Assembly (NCBI RefSeq): GCF_011751865.2
Contig: NZ_CP061770.1
Span: forward strand, 1,612,001-1,676,000
DNA length: 64,000 nt
Source of the DNA: Salinibacterium sp. ZJ70
GTDB taxonomy: Bacteria; Actinomycetota; Actinomycetes; Actinomycetales; Microbacteriaceae
Direction: 5' to 3'
Part shown: positions 1 through 8,922 of the stretch, piece after piece
Layout of the letters: each line of letters begins with the position of its first letter
Numbering within the stretch: the first letter of the stretch is position 1
Made by a program: the position numbers and the translations under genes
Notes under the pieces: generated by a model
Database searches by the model: none
The model's input: only the letters and a program-made list of their open reading frames with translations
What the model was told of the DNA's origin: nothing

Positions 1-600
1 CAGGTGCGATGCGCCGACGCCGTAGCGGGCGCGCTGCTTCTCATAGAGGTCGAGCAGAGCTGCGGGAACCTTGGCCGCGATCGTCTCGCGAGCCGCAACA
101 TTGTGCGCGCGGTCCTTCTCGAGCGCCACGAGGGCCTCGTCGCGCTCGGCCGTGGTCGCGCGGACACGCGCCTCGACGTCGTCGATCTGAGCGCGCACCT
201 CGGCGAGAGCAGCTTGATGCTCGTCGACGCGCTCCATGACGACGAGCTGGATCTCCTCGAGCTCGTCGCGGCGGCGTGCCAGAGCGGCGAGCTCCTGCTC
301 GAGCGCCTGAACATCCTTGACCGACGACGACGACTGCAGGCGATCCGCGTCGCGCGTGATGCGCGCTTCGACGACCGCGACATCCGACTCGACCCTCTTC
401 AGCTCCGCCTGAGCGTCTTCGAGCGCACCCACGCGCTCGGCATACGTGCGACGGTGCGCATCGAGCTCGGTCGCGAGGGCCGCGATCTGTGCGTTCTGGG
501 GAAGCGACTTCGCCTGGTGAGCCAGCTGCTGGAGTCGCGTGTCGAACTGCTGGAGGTCGAGCAGAAGTGCCTGGTCTTCGGGTGCGGCCTGGAGGCCCAT
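1..600 (-). CDS. C4-type zinc ribbon protein (partial, 3' end outside window)
   Basis: The 200 visible residues begin MGLQAAPEDQALLLDLQQFD at an ATG read from 600 and continue to the window edge with no stop. The visible part is almost entirely charged alpha-helical coiled coil, typical of the N-terminal arm of the CT398-like, zinc ribbon (DUF164) family of presumed nucleic-acid-binding proteins. The C-terminal zinc ribbon would lie beyond position 1 and cannot be confirmed. The gene follows the Nif3-like gene by 39 bp on the same strand; this pairing is common in actinobacteria, often ahead of an RNase H gene. The molecular role of the family is not established. Confidence 0.85.
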   Translation of the reverse strand, partial: MGLQAAPEDQALLLDLQQFDTRLQQLAHQAKSLPQNAQIAALATELDAHRRTYAERVGALEDAQAELKRVESDVAVVEARITRDADRLQSSSSVKDVQALEQELAALARRRDELEEIQLVVMERVDEHQAALAEVRAQIDDVEARVRATTAERDEALVALEKDRAHNVAARETIAAKVPAALLDLYEKQRARYGVGASHL

Positions 601-639
601 GGTGTTCCGTTCTGTCGGGGGGCCGAATCGGCCGGATGG

Positions 640-1461
640 TCAGACGAGGGCGAAGTCCCACGGATCGGTGCGCAGATCGCTCACCGTGACCGTGACTTCG
701 GGGAGGGCACGGCGCAGCTGCTCGGCAGCGACATCGAGCCACAGCCACTCCGCCGCCCAGTGCGAGATGTCCAGCAGTGCGAGCTCTCGCCCTGCAGCCC
801 GTGCGTTCTCGCGCGCTTCGGATGCCGGATGGTGTCGCAGGTCGCTCGTGATGTACACATCCGCGGCGAGCACCTCCGGATGGCTGAGCAGCGAATCGCC
901 CGCGCCCGCACACAGCGCCACCGTCTCGACGGGCGCGCGGTAGTCGCCGGCCCCGCGGATGCCCTGAGCGGTCGCCGGCAGCACGCTCTGCAGCCCACGG
1001 GCGAGCTCCCCGAGGGTGACGGGCGAGGTGAGCCGGCCGACGCGGCCGAGACCGAGCTGGGGATCGTCGGATGATGGGACCAGAGGCCGGGCGTCGCGAA
1101 GACCGAGTGCGCGGGCCAGGATCGCCGACGTGCCGTCGGCGACGACATCAGCATTCGTGTGAGCCGCCAGAAGGCCGCAGCCGCCGCGGATGAGGCGCGA
1201 GATGACCGCGCCCTTGTAGCGGTCCTCGGCGACCGACGTCACGCCGCGCATGAGAAGCGGATGATGCACGAGCAGCAGCTGGGCTCCCCCATCGAGTGCC
1301 TCGTCGGCAGTGTCGAGAACGGCGTCGACCGCGAGGTGGATGGCAGAGACCTCGGCTGCGGGGTCGCCCACGATGAGCCCTGGGGCGTCCCACTCCTCCG
1401 CACCCGCGAGCGGCCACAGCGAGTGGGCGACATCGACGACGTGTGCGAGCGAGGTGGGCAT
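640..1461 (-). CDS. Nif3-like dinuclear metal centre protein (YbgI/DUF34)
   Basis: The 273-residue protein starts MPTSLAHVVDVAHSLWPLAG. The motif LLLVHHPLLMRG and a later AHTNAD carry the histidine and aspartate residues that bind two metals in the Nif3/YbgI toroid hexamer. The length fits the short form of the family without the inserted PII-like domain. Biochemical function is uncertain; GTP cyclohydrolase I type 2 is a frequent but weakly supported database name. The gene begins 4 bp after the stop of the upstream permease, so it very probably shares the eamA-permease transcript. Confidence 0.9.
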   Translation of the reverse strand: MPTSLAHVVDVAHSLWPLAGAEEWDAPGLIVGDPAAEVSAIHLAVDAVLDTADEALDGGAQLLLVHHPLLMRGVTSVAEDRYKGAVISRLIRGGCGLLAAHTNADVVADGTSAILARALGLRDARPLVPSSDDPQLGLGRVGRLTSPVTLGELARGLQSVLPATAQGIRGAGDYRAPVETVALCAGAGDSLLSHPEVLAADVYITSDLRHHPASEARENARAAGRELALLDISHWAAEWLWLDVAAEQLRRALPEVTVTVSDLRTDPWDFALV

Positions 1462-1465
1462 TGCC

Positions 1466-4400
1466 TCAGTCTACGAGTGCATCGACCGCAGGCATCCCCG
1501 CCGTCGCGGTCGACTCCTCATGCTTCTCCTGTCGACGCACACCCGGAATGCCGGTGATGAGCGGCAGCAGGACGCCGAGCACGAGCGCCACGATCACGCC
1601 CACATCCGTCGCAGCCCACGGGCTCTGCGCCGAGACGCCGAGCACGCTCAGCAGATACCCCTGCCACTCGAGGCCCGGAAGCTCAGCGGTCGTCAGACCG
1701 TAGCCGAGTCCCGTGAGAGCGAGGAGACCGAGCAGATTCACCCACCGCACGCTCGCGTACGCACCGCCGCGGGCGAGCAGCGAGGGCGTGTGGAAACGTC
1801 GGCTGCGGATCATCATCTCGCCCCCGAAGATCCCCGCCCACGCCGCGATCGGCACGGCGAGGGTCGTCGCGAGATCGCGGATGATGTCGATCGCCCCCAC
1901 CTGCATCGCGAGCAGGACGAACGCCGCCGCGCCGATGAGCGTCGAGGCCAGAAGCGTCGCGATCGGGCGAGGCATCCGCACACCCGCGGAGATGATCGCG
2001 AGCCCCCCGGAGTACATGGTGAGGATCGCAGCCGAGATGAGGCCGAGGGCGGCTGACGCGAGCAGCGGGATGGCGAACCACCCCGGCACGATGTCCAGCA
2101 GAGCCGCGATGGGGTCGGCCGCGAGCTGCTCCGCCAGCGCACGATCGGAGGCCGCCAGGATCGCACCCCACGAGATGATCGTGAGCGTGGGGAGCACCAC
2201 TCCAATGATGGTCCACACCGAGGTCGCACCCGTCGAGCTGCCGGGACGCTGATAGCGCGCGAGATCCGAACTCGACTGCGCCCATGCGAGCCCCACGACG
2301 CTGAACACGAGCACCGCGCCTCCGAGGGCGAGCACCCACGACCCCTCGCTCGTCCGCAGAATCACGGCGGAATCGAACCGGTCGGCGGTGACGACGATCG
2401 TGGCGACCATGAGCAGCGCCGAGAGGATCGTGAGGACGCGCTGCAGGCGGTAGAGGAGACCGTACCCGACCACCGCGACGAGCGCGGCGAGCACGACGCC
2501 GCACGCGAGCACCACGACGGCCCACACGGTGAGGCCGGTGTCCGCACGCCCGAGGATCACCGGGGTGATCGCGAGGGTGAGCACCCAGAGGATGACGCCT
2601 CCCCAGAAGATGCGGCCGATGATCGCGAGGATCGCCGGGATCACGTTGCCGATGTGCCCGAACGTGGCGCGCGACACCACCATGGTCGGCTGGCCGCTCC
2701 ACTTGCCCGCTCGCGCGCCGAGCCCGAGCGGAATGGTGGAGAGCACGATGCCGAGCAGCGTCGCGACGAGTGCCTGACGAAGGCTCAGCCCCATGGCGAG
2801 CATCGTCGCGCCCGCGGCGATCGAGATGAAGGAGGAGTTCGCGGCGAACCAGAGCCAGAACATGCGCGCGGCGCGGCCCGCGCGCTGCTCGATCGGCGTC
2901 GGCATGACCGCCACCCGCTCGACGGCGAACGGGTGAGGGTCGGTGGGCTCGACAGCGGCCGCGCCGGCGGAGGTGCCGGTGACGGCTGCGACCCCGGTGG
3001 GCACCGCAGAGACCTCAGCGACACCGTCGGCACCCACCGGGATGAGCTGCGCGAGGTCGGCGCGGTCGGTGTCGTCGATGCCCTCGACATCGGGGTCGCC
3101 GATTCCCCCGGCGCCGGGGGCCTGGCCGGATGATGCGGCGAAGTAGTCGCTCGGGGCGAACCCGGCCGGGATCGAGACAGGCGAAGGCGGCGTCGCGCCC
3201 GGCGGGGGCAGCGTCGTCACGTCGATACCCGAATCGGAGCGCGGTGCGGGGGCCAGGTTCGGCGGAGGCGTCAGGACAGCGGCGTCGAACTCTCCCCCCT
3301 CCGGTGCGGGCGGCTCGACGAGAGGCGGAGGCCCGAATGCCGGAGGCGGTGCCGTCAGCCACGGCTGCGCGGTGGTGGGGGCCGATGCCGCGGGGGCCTC
3401 GCCCGTCGGGGTCGGCTCAGCCGACACGATCCCTTCCCGCTCCGGGTCGGGAGCGGGAGTCCAGCCCGGTGCCGCGACAGGAGGCGGCGCGAACGACGCC
3501 TCCCCCGCGACCGGGGGCGAGGCGGCGCGCAGACGCTCATCGAGGCTGGGCGCGGGCGTGGCCTCGAATTCCGGCGCGGGCGGGGCGGAAGCCGGAGTAT
3601 CGGAGGTGTCGACAGCAGCCGCGGGCGGGGTGTCGATGGAGGGCAGCGGAGTCTCGGCAGTCGCGAGCGTCGGCGGCAGCTCCTGTCGACGCCGGAGTTC
3701 GTCTTCGAGCATGAGGATCGCGTCGAGCGTCGAGCTGCTCGTCGACAGCGCGGGTTCGTCGGGCGCCGACTCAGGCGGCGGCGCAAGGCCGCCATCCACC
3801 TGCTCCACCTGGGGCGGCGGACCGTAGGGGTCGACGCCTGGAAGGGCGGACTCCACCGGCGGCATGCCGAAGATCTCGGCATCCGTGAGCGGCGGGGCGA
3901 CGGGATCCGGCGTCGACGGGACGGACGCGGTCGACGGCTCCTCGGCTGCGGGTGCCGGTTCAGGCGCCGGTTCGGGCGGGGTGGTCGCGAACGGCGGCAC
4001 CGCGGCGAACGGCGACTGGAAGACCGGGAGCGCGGCGTCGGAAGGGGCGGCGAACGTCGGGAATGCGGGAGGGGGCGTCTCCGACACGGGCTCCGACACG
4101 GGCTCGGGCTCCGCAGCGACCATATCCGGTGCTACGAAGTCCATGGGCACCGGTGCGGGAGGCACCGGAACCGGCAGAAGGTTCACGACGGGCGTCGCTG
4201 GCGGGACGTCCACAGGAGCGGCATCCTCGGGCGGCGGCACGGCGGAGTCGACCTCTGTCGGGTCGGGCCGGAAAGCCGGGTCGGAATTGATCACCGGGAT
4301 CGTGATCGGCCCCGTGTACATCGCCGTCTGAGCTGCGAGAGCTGCAGCGAGCTCGTCATCGCTGTGCGCGCGGGGGGTGTACGGCGGAGGATACGGCGCG

Positions 4401-4477
4401 GATCCGGGCGCGGCAGAGTCCGCACGAGCTTCCGGATCCGAATCCGCTCCTGAGCCGCGGTTCGGCACGTCGGTCAT
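1466..4477 (-). CDS. NCS1-family cytosine/purine permease with long Pro-rich N-terminal extension
   Basis: The 1003-residue protein has two halves. Residues 1 to about 515 are rich in Pro, Ala, Glu, Ser and Thr, with no predicted membrane span, and look disordered and cytoplasmic. From residue 539 (MFWLWFAANSSF) a 12-helix NCS1 (nucleobase:cation symporter) core follows, with the family opening helix and a QPTMVVSRATFG stretch in the next helices. Normal family members are 420-500 residues. The long form is favoured because its ATG overlaps the eamA stop as ATGA; an internal start such as MPTPIEQRAGRA just before the first helix is the alternative. Substrate cannot be told from sequence; cytosine, purines, allantoin or hydantoins are possible. 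Confidence 0.85.
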   Translation of the reverse strand: MTDVPNRGSGADSDPEARADSAAPGSAPYPPPYTPRAHSDDELAAALAAQTAMYTGPITIPVINSDPAFRPDPTEVDSAVPPPEDAAPVDVPPATPVVNLLPVPVPPAPVPMDFVAPDMVAAEPEPVSEPVSETPPPAFPTFAAPSDAALPVFQSPFAAVPPFATTPPEPAPEPAPAAEEPSTASVPSTPDPVAPPLTDAEIFGMPPVESALPGVDPYGPPPQVEQVDGGLAPPPESAPDEPALSTSSSTLDAILMLEDELRRRQELPPTLATAETPLPSIDTPPAAAVDTSDTPASAPPAPEFEATPAPSLDERLRAASPPVAGEASFAPPPVAAPGWTPAPDPEREGIVSAEPTPTGEAPAASAPTTAQPWLTAPPPAFGPPPLVEPPAPEGGEFDAAVLTPPPNLAPAPRSDSGIDVTTLPPPGATPPSPVSIPAGFAPSDYFAASSGQAPGAGGIGDPDVEGIDDTDRADLAQLIPVGADGVAEVSAVPTGVAAVTGTSAGAAAVEPTDPHPFAVERVAVMPTPIEQRAGRAARMFWLWFAANSSFISIAAGATMLAMGLSLRQALVATLLGIVLSTIPLGLGARAGKWSGQPTMVVSRATFGHIGNVIPAILAIIGRIFWGGVILWVLTLAITPVILGRADTGLTVWAVVVLACGVVLAALVAVVGYGLLYRLQRVLTILSALLMVATIVVTADRFDSAVILRTSEGSWVLALGGAVLVFSVVGLAWAQSSSDLARYQRPGSSTGATSVWTIIGVVLPTLTIISWGAILAASDRALAEQLAADPIAALLDIVPGWFAIPLLASAALGLISAAILTMYSGGLAIISAGVRMPRPIATLLASTLIGAAAFVLLAMQVGAIDIIRDLATTLAVPIAAWAGIFGGEMMIRSRRFHTPSLLARGGAYASVRWVNLLGLLALTGLGYGLTTAELPGLEWQGYLLSVLGVSAQSPWAATDVGVIVALVLGVLLPLITGIPGVRRQEKHEESTATAGMPAVDALVD

Positions 4478-5397
4478 ACCCGGAAGTCTAGGCGTGCTCG
4501 ACTACGGAGCGAAGGAGGAAGCGCCGCGACCAAGATCACGATCCCGACCAGAATCGCGGCCATGCCGGTCCATCCGAGCGCATCGAGCCGTTCGCCGACG
4601 ATCACGACGGCGAGTGTCGTCGCGACGACGGGTTCGAGCAGGGCGATCGTGGCGACCATCGACGACCGCAGGGTGCGCAGCGCCGCGCCGATCAGCAGGT
4701 ACGCGAGGAACATGGGGCCGAGCGCGAGATAGGCGAGCATGCCGAGCGAGCGAGCGTCGTCGACGAGGGGAGCCCCCGTCGCCACCAGGACGGGCACCAG
4801 CAGCAGCCCACCCACGCCGAACATGGCGCCCATGACGCCGCGCGACCCGTGCCCGGTGCTGATCCCGCGCGAGGAGGCATAGGTGAAGAGTCCGTAGGCG
4901 ATGCCGGCGAGCAGCCCCACGAGCACCCCCGCGACCACGCCACCTGAGCGGGCAGCCGGCCCGGCGTGCGTGCCGAGCGTCAGCAGCACCATGCCGCCGA
5001 GAGCGAGAGCGGTCGCGACGCCCCAGCGCACCGTGAGACGTCGGCGTTCGAACACCCACTCGAGCACCGCCGTGACGATCGGCCCCGAACCGAGCGCCAC
5101 CACATTGCCGATCGCGACGCCCGCGAGATCCATGCCGGTGTAGAACGCCAGCGGGTAGACCACGACGCCGACGGCCCCTGCGAGCACCCAGCGGCGCGCG
5201 CCGGGATCACGGAGCACACCGAGAGCGGGTCGGGCGGCGAAGGCGAACAGCAGAAGCCCGCCGATGCCCATCGTCGCGGCGCCGATCGCAAGAGGAGACA
5301 CCTCATCGGGCAGGAAGCTCGCGACCGTGCCGGTGGTGCCCCACAGCAGCGAGGCGCCCGCGACTGCCGCGACGGCGCGCGGGCGACCTGTCCCCAT
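4474..5397 (-). CDS. EamA/DMT-family exporter
   Basis: The 307-residue protein starts MGTGRPRAVAAVAGASLLWG and has about ten hydrophobic helices in two EamA repeats, as in drug/metabolite transporters of the RhaT/YdcZ type. The substrate is unknown. The start is chosen at 5397 because the first helix begins at residue 8, so no later start works, while upstream codons run through the tRNA-Val gene. Only one base separates the tRNA discriminator base from this ATG, so there is no room for a normal ribosome site. The stop overlaps the downstream permease start (ATGA), implying coupled translation. Confidence 0.85.
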   Translation of the reverse strand: MGTGRPRAVAAVAGASLLWGTTGTVASFLPDEVSPLAIGAATMGIGGLLLFAFAARPALGVLRDPGARRWVLAGAVGVVVYPLAFYTGMDLAGVAIGNVVALGSGPIVTAVLEWVFERRRLTVRWGVATALALGGMVLLTLGTHAGPAARSGGVVAGVLVGLLAGIAYGLFTYASSRGISTGHGSRGVMGAMFGVGGLLLVPVLVATGAPLVDDARSLGMLAYLALGPMFLAYLLIGAALRTLRSSMVATIALLEPVVATTLAVVIVGERLDALGWTGMAAILVGIVILVAALPPSLRSRARLDFRV

Positions 5398-5398
5398 G

Positions 5399-5472
5399 TG
5401 GGCCCTGAGGGACTCGAACCCCCGACATCCACGGTGTAAACGTGGCGCTCTAACCAACTGAGCTAAGAGCCC
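5399..5472 (-). tRNA. tRNA-Val (TAC anticodon)
   Basis: Read on the minus strand the 74 bases fold into a full cloverleaf: acceptor GGGCTCT/AGGGCCC with one G-U pair, D arm with GCTC/GAGC, anticodon stem CCACG/CGTGG enclosing TTTACAC (anticodon TAC), and a T arm with TTCGAGT. The discriminator is A at 5399. CCA is not encoded; the next bases are C then the ATG of the EamA gene. Confidence 0.96.
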
Positions 5473-5589
5473 TGACTCTCCGATGCTATCGCTGGCGGGC
5501 GTCGGCTCCGAACGTCGCTTGAGAGCGCTCGGATGCCCGAATCTGGTCAGAGCACCGCCTGCCCGAGCTGATCGCCGTGTCGGCGGCGC

Positions 5590-6063
5590 TCAGTCGGCGA
5601 GCTCGCGCACTTCCTCGATCGCCGCGCGGTATTCCTCGAGGTTGCGCGCCTGCCCGGGCGCGGTGATGAACGATGCACGGATGACTCCGGCGCGGTCGAT
5701 CACGAAGGTGGCGCGGTTCGCGAAGCCCTTCTCCTCCAGGAACACGCCGTACTCCTTTGCGACGGCGCCATGCGGCCAGAAGTCGGCGAGCAGGGTGAAG
5801 TCGTACCCCTCCTGCTCCGCCCACGCGCGCAAGCTCGCCTTCGAGTCGACCGAGATGCCGATCAGCTCGACGCCGTTCTCCTGGAAGAGCGAGAGGTTGT
5901 CGCGCAGCTCGCACAGCTCCCCCGTGCAGGTGCTCGAGAAGGCGAGAGGGAAGAAGACGAGCGCGACCGCCTTGCGTCCGCGGAAGTCGCTCAGCCGGAT
6001 GTGCTCGCCGAACTGGTTGGCGAGGTCGAAATCCGGGGCCTGCGTGTCGTTCTCCAATGCCAC
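5590..6063 (-). CDS. ahpE: Peroxiredoxin, AhpE type
   Basis: The 157-residue protein reduces hydroperoxides through a peroxidatic cysteine. The signature PLAFSSTCTGELCELRD places P39, S43 and the peroxidatic C46 in the order used by the AhpE subgroup (1-Cys peroxiredoxins related to Bcp) known from Mycobacterium. C51, five residues later, is an extra cysteine that could act in resolution. The mycoredoxin encoded at 17.6 kb is the kind of partner that regenerates AhpE in mycobacteria; that link is inference. The start is a GTG at 6063 with no ribosome site but a TATGAT box just upstream, suggesting a nearly leaderless message. Divergent from aceE. Confidence 0.9.
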   Translation of the reverse strand: MALENDTQAPDFDLANQFGEHIRLSDFRGRKAVALVFFPLAFSSTCTGELCELRDNLSLFQENGVELIGISVDSKASLRAWAEQEGYDFTLLADFWPHGAVAKEYGVFLEEKGFANRATFVIDRAGVIRASFITAPGQARNLEEYRAAIEEVRELAD

Positions 6064-6071
6064 GATGAGCG

Positions 6072-6077
6072 ATCATA
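6072..6077 (-). promoter_or_regulatory. -10 box of ahpE
   Basis: On the minus strand TATGAT lies 8 nt upstream of the GTG start of the peroxiredoxin, with no Shine-Dalgarno between. Transcription would begin at or within two bases of the start codon. No convincing -35 was seen. Confidence 0.55.
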
Positions 6078-6103
6078 CGCGCGATGGCCCGCGTCGGCTC
6101 GAC

Positions 6104-6133
6104 TGCGAGTTCGGGTGCGCGTGAGAACTCGCA
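6104..6133. promoter_or_regulatory. Inverted repeat in the ahpE-aceE divergent region (candidate operator)
   Basis: Perfect 9-bp arms TGCGAGTTC (6104-6112) and GAACTCGCA (6125-6133) flank a 12-nt spacer. The element lies between the two divergent promoters, about 17 bp upstream of a TAGACT box near 6150 that could be the aceE -10, so it sits where an activator or repressor of either gene would bind. The cognate regulator is unknown. Confidence 0.5.
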
Positions 6134-6188
6134 CGCCACTCCCAACTAGACTCGTCCACGGCCAGACACGATCAGGAAGAGGTCAGCG

Positions 6189-8915
6189 GTGACTGTGAAC
6201 GACCAGGACCCGTACTCGGTGCACAACATCGATCAGGATCCCGAAGAGACTGCCGAGTGGCAGGAGTCACTCGACGCACTCGTCGATGACAAGGGACGCG
6301 CGCGCGGGCGAGACGTGATGCTCAGCCTTCTCAAGCGCTCCAAGGAGCTCCACCTGGGCGTGCCCATGGTGCCGACGACGGACTACATCAACACCATCGC
6401 GACCGAGAACGAGCCCGAGTTCCCCGGTGACGAGGAGATCGAGCGTCAGTACCGTCGCTGGATCCGCTGGAACGCAGCTGTCACGGTTCACCGTGCGCAG
6501 CGCCCCGGCATCAGCGTGGGCGGACACATCTCGACCTACGCGTCGAGCGCCTCGCTCTACGAAGTCGGACACAACTGGTTCTTCCGCGGACAGAACCACG
6601 CCTCGGGCGGCGACCAGGTCTTCTACCAGGGTCACGCCTCGCCCGGCATGTACGCGCGCGCGTTCCTCGAGGGCCGACTCACCGAAGAGGACCTCGACGG
6701 CTTCCGTCAGGAGAAGTCGCGTGCGCCCCACGGGCTGAGCTCCTACCCCCACCCGCGTCTGATGCCGGACTTCTGGCAGTTCCCGACCGTGTCGATGGGC
6801 CTCGGCCCGATCAACGCCATCTACCAGGCGCAGAACAACAAGTACCTCACCAACCGCGGCATCGTGGATCGCTCCGACAGCCGTGTCTGGGCCTTCCTCG
6901 GCGACGGCGAGATGGATGAGGTCGAGAGCCGCGGAGCCCTGCAGTGGGCCGCGAACGAGAAGCTCGACAACCTGACCTTCGTCGTCAACTGCAACCTGCA
7001 GCGCCTCGACGGCCCTGTCCGCGGAAACGGCAAGATCATCCAGGAGCTCGAGAGCTTCTTCCGCGGTGCCGGCTGGAACGTCATCAAGGTCGTCTGGGGC
7101 CGCGAGTGGGACGACCTGCTCGCCCGCGACTCGACCGGCGCGCTCGTCAACCTCATGAACGCGACGCCTGACGGCGACTACCAGACCTACAAAACCGAGG
7201 ACGGCGGGTACGTCCGCGAGAACTTCTTCGGTCGCGACCCTGAGGCGCTCAAGCTCGTCGAGGGCTACACCGACGAGCAGGTCTGGAACCTCAAGCGCGG
7301 CGGTCACGACTACCGCAAGATCTACGCGGCGTTCAAGGCCGCGGTCGAGCACGAGGGTCAGCCGACCGTCATCCTCGCGAAGACCATCAAGGGCTACGGC
7401 CTCGGCAAGAGCTTCGAGGGCCGCAACGCGACCCACCAGATGAAGAAGCTCACGCTCGACAACCTCAAGCAGTTCCGCGACGAGCTCCGCATCCCGATCA
7501 CGGACGCGCAGCTCGAGGAGAACCCGTACCTGCCGCCGTACTACCACCCCGGCCAGGACGACGTCGCTGTGCAGTACCTGCAGGAGCGTCGCTTCGAGCT
7601 GGGCGGCTACCTGCCCGAGCGTCGCTCGAAGTACGTCGACATCTCGCTCCCCGAGCAGAAGTCGTTCGACGTGGTCAAGAAGGGCTCCGGCAAGCAGGAG
7701 GTCGCCACGACGATGGCGTTCGCCCGACTGCTGAAGGACCTGCTGCGCGACCCCAACATGGGTCCCCGCATCGTGCCGATCATCCCGGACGAGGCGCGCA
7801 CCTTCGGTATGGACGCGTACTTCCCGACCGCGAAGATCTACAACCCGAACGGCCAGCAGTACACCTCCGTCGACCGCGAGCTCCTGCTCGCGTACAAGGA
7901 GAGCCCGCAGGGTCAGATCGTCCACGTGGGCATCAACGAGGCGGGAGCCTTCGCCGCGTTCACAGCGGTCGGCACCTCGTACTCGACCCACGGCCAGCCG
8001 CTCATCCCGGTGTACGTCTTCTACTCGATGTTCGGGTTCCAGCGCACGGGCGACGCCATGTGGGCCGCCGGCGACCAGATGGCGCGCGGTTTCATCATCG
8101 GCGCGACCGCGGGACGCACCACGCTCACGGGTGAGGGCCTGCAGCACGCCGACGGCCACTCGCCGCTCCTCGCGTCGACCAACCCCGCCGTGATCACGTA
8201 CGACCCGGCCTACGGCTACGAGCTCGGGCACATCGTGAAGGCCGGTTTCGAGCGCATGTACGGCGGGTCCCACCCCGACCCCAACGTCATGTACTACATC
8301 ACCGTGTACAACGAGCCGATCGTCCAGCCGGCGGAGCCCGAGAACCTCGACATCGAAGGTCTGCTGAAGGGCATCTACAAGCTCAAGGATGCGACCATCC
8401 GGGGCCCCAAGGCTCAGCTGCTCGCGTCCGGTGTCTCGGTGCCGTGGGCGCTCGAGGCGCAGGAGCTGCTCGCGAAGGACTGGGGCGTCGCTGCGGATGT
8501 CTGGAGCGTCACCTCGTGGACGGAGCTGCGCCGCGACGGTCTCGCCGCCGACGAGCACAACTTCCTGAACCCCACCGCGCAGCCGCACGTTCCGTACGTG
8601 TGGCAGAAGCTCAGTGGCGCCGAGGGCCCGTTCCTCGCGGTCACCGACTACATGCACGCGGTGCCGGACCAGATCCGCGCCTGGGTCCCCGGTGAGTTCG
8701 CGACGCTCGGCGCCGACGGCTTCGGCTTCAGCGACACGCGTGCGGCCGCTCGCCGCTACTTCAAGATCGACGGTCCGTCGATCGTCGTGCGCACGCTTCA
8801 GTCGCTCGCGCGTCGTGGCCTGGTCGACCCGGCCTACGTCCTGCAGGCGATCGACAAGTACAAGCTGTACGACGTCACGGCCGGCACCACGGGAACGGCG
8901 GGCGGCGAGAGCTGA
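6189..8915 (+). CDS. aceE: Pyruvate dehydrogenase E1 component, homodimeric
   Basis: The 908-residue protein decarboxylates pyruvate with thiamine diphosphate and passes the acetyl group to the lipoyl E2 of the pyruvate dehydrogenase complex. Length matches the homodimeric AceE family (E. coli about 887). GDGEMDE near residue 238 begins the thiamine diphosphate/Mg binding motif, and [17 protein letters not shown] is a family hallmark. The GTG start at 6189 is preceded by AGGAAGAGG; GTG at 6195 is an alternative. E2 and E3 genes are not in the window. It is followed 7 bp later by a FasR-like regulator and the fab operon, a layout typical of Microbacteriaceae that couples acetyl-CoA formation to lipid synthesis. 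Confidence 0.97.
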   Translation: MTVNDQDPYSVHNIDQDPEETAEWQESLDALVDDKGRARGRDVMLSLLKRSKELHLGVPMVPTTDYINTIATENEPEFPGDEEIERQYRRWIRWNAAVTVHRAQRPGISVGGHISTYASSASLYEVGHNWFFRGQNHASGGDQVFYQGHASPGMYARAFLEGRLTEEDLDGFRQEKSRAPHGLSSYPHPRLMPDFWQFPTVSMGLGPINAIYQAQNNKYLTNRGIVDRSDSRVWAFLGDGEMDEVESRGALQWAANEKLDNLTFVVNCNLQRLDGPVRGNGKIIQELESFFRGAGWNVIKVVWGREWDDLLARDSTGALVNLMNATPDGDYQTYKTEDGGYVRENFFGRDPEALKLVEGYTDEQVWNLKRGGHDYRKIYAAFKAAVEHEGQPTVILAKTIKGYGLGKSFEGRNATHQMKKLTLDNLKQFRDELRIPITDAQLEENPYLPPYYHPGQDDVAVQYLQERRFELGGYLPERRSKYVDISLPEQKSFDVVKKGSGKQEVATTMAFARLLKDLLRDPNMGPRIVPIIPDEARTFGMDAYFPTAKIYNPNGQQYTSVDRELLLAYKESPQGQIVHVGINEAGAFAAFTAVGTSYSTHGQPLIPVYVFYSMFGFQRTGDAMWAAGDQMARGFIIGATAGRTTLTGEGLQHADGHSPLLASTNPAVITYDPAYGYELGHIVKAGFERMYGGSHPDPNVMYYITVYNEPIVQPAEPENLDIEGLLKGIYKLKDATIRGPKAQLLASGVSVPWALEAQELLAKDWGVAADVWSVTSWTELRRDGLAADEHNFLNPTAQPHVPYVWQKLSGAEGPFLAVTDYMHAVPDQIRAWVPGEFATLGADGFGFSDTRAAARRYFKIDGPSIVVRTLQSLARRGLVDPAYVLQAIDKYKLYDVTAGTTGTAGGES

Positions 8916-8922
8916 ACCCTCC

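Noticed and set aside
5398-5457. Upstream start of the EamA gene at 5457
   Set aside because: It would translate through the tRNA-Val gene; the ATG at 5397 directly precedes the first helix.
8614-8922. Earlier start of the FasR-like regulator inside aceE
   Set aside because: The extra 103 residues are an out-of-frame reading of the conserved aceE C-terminus.
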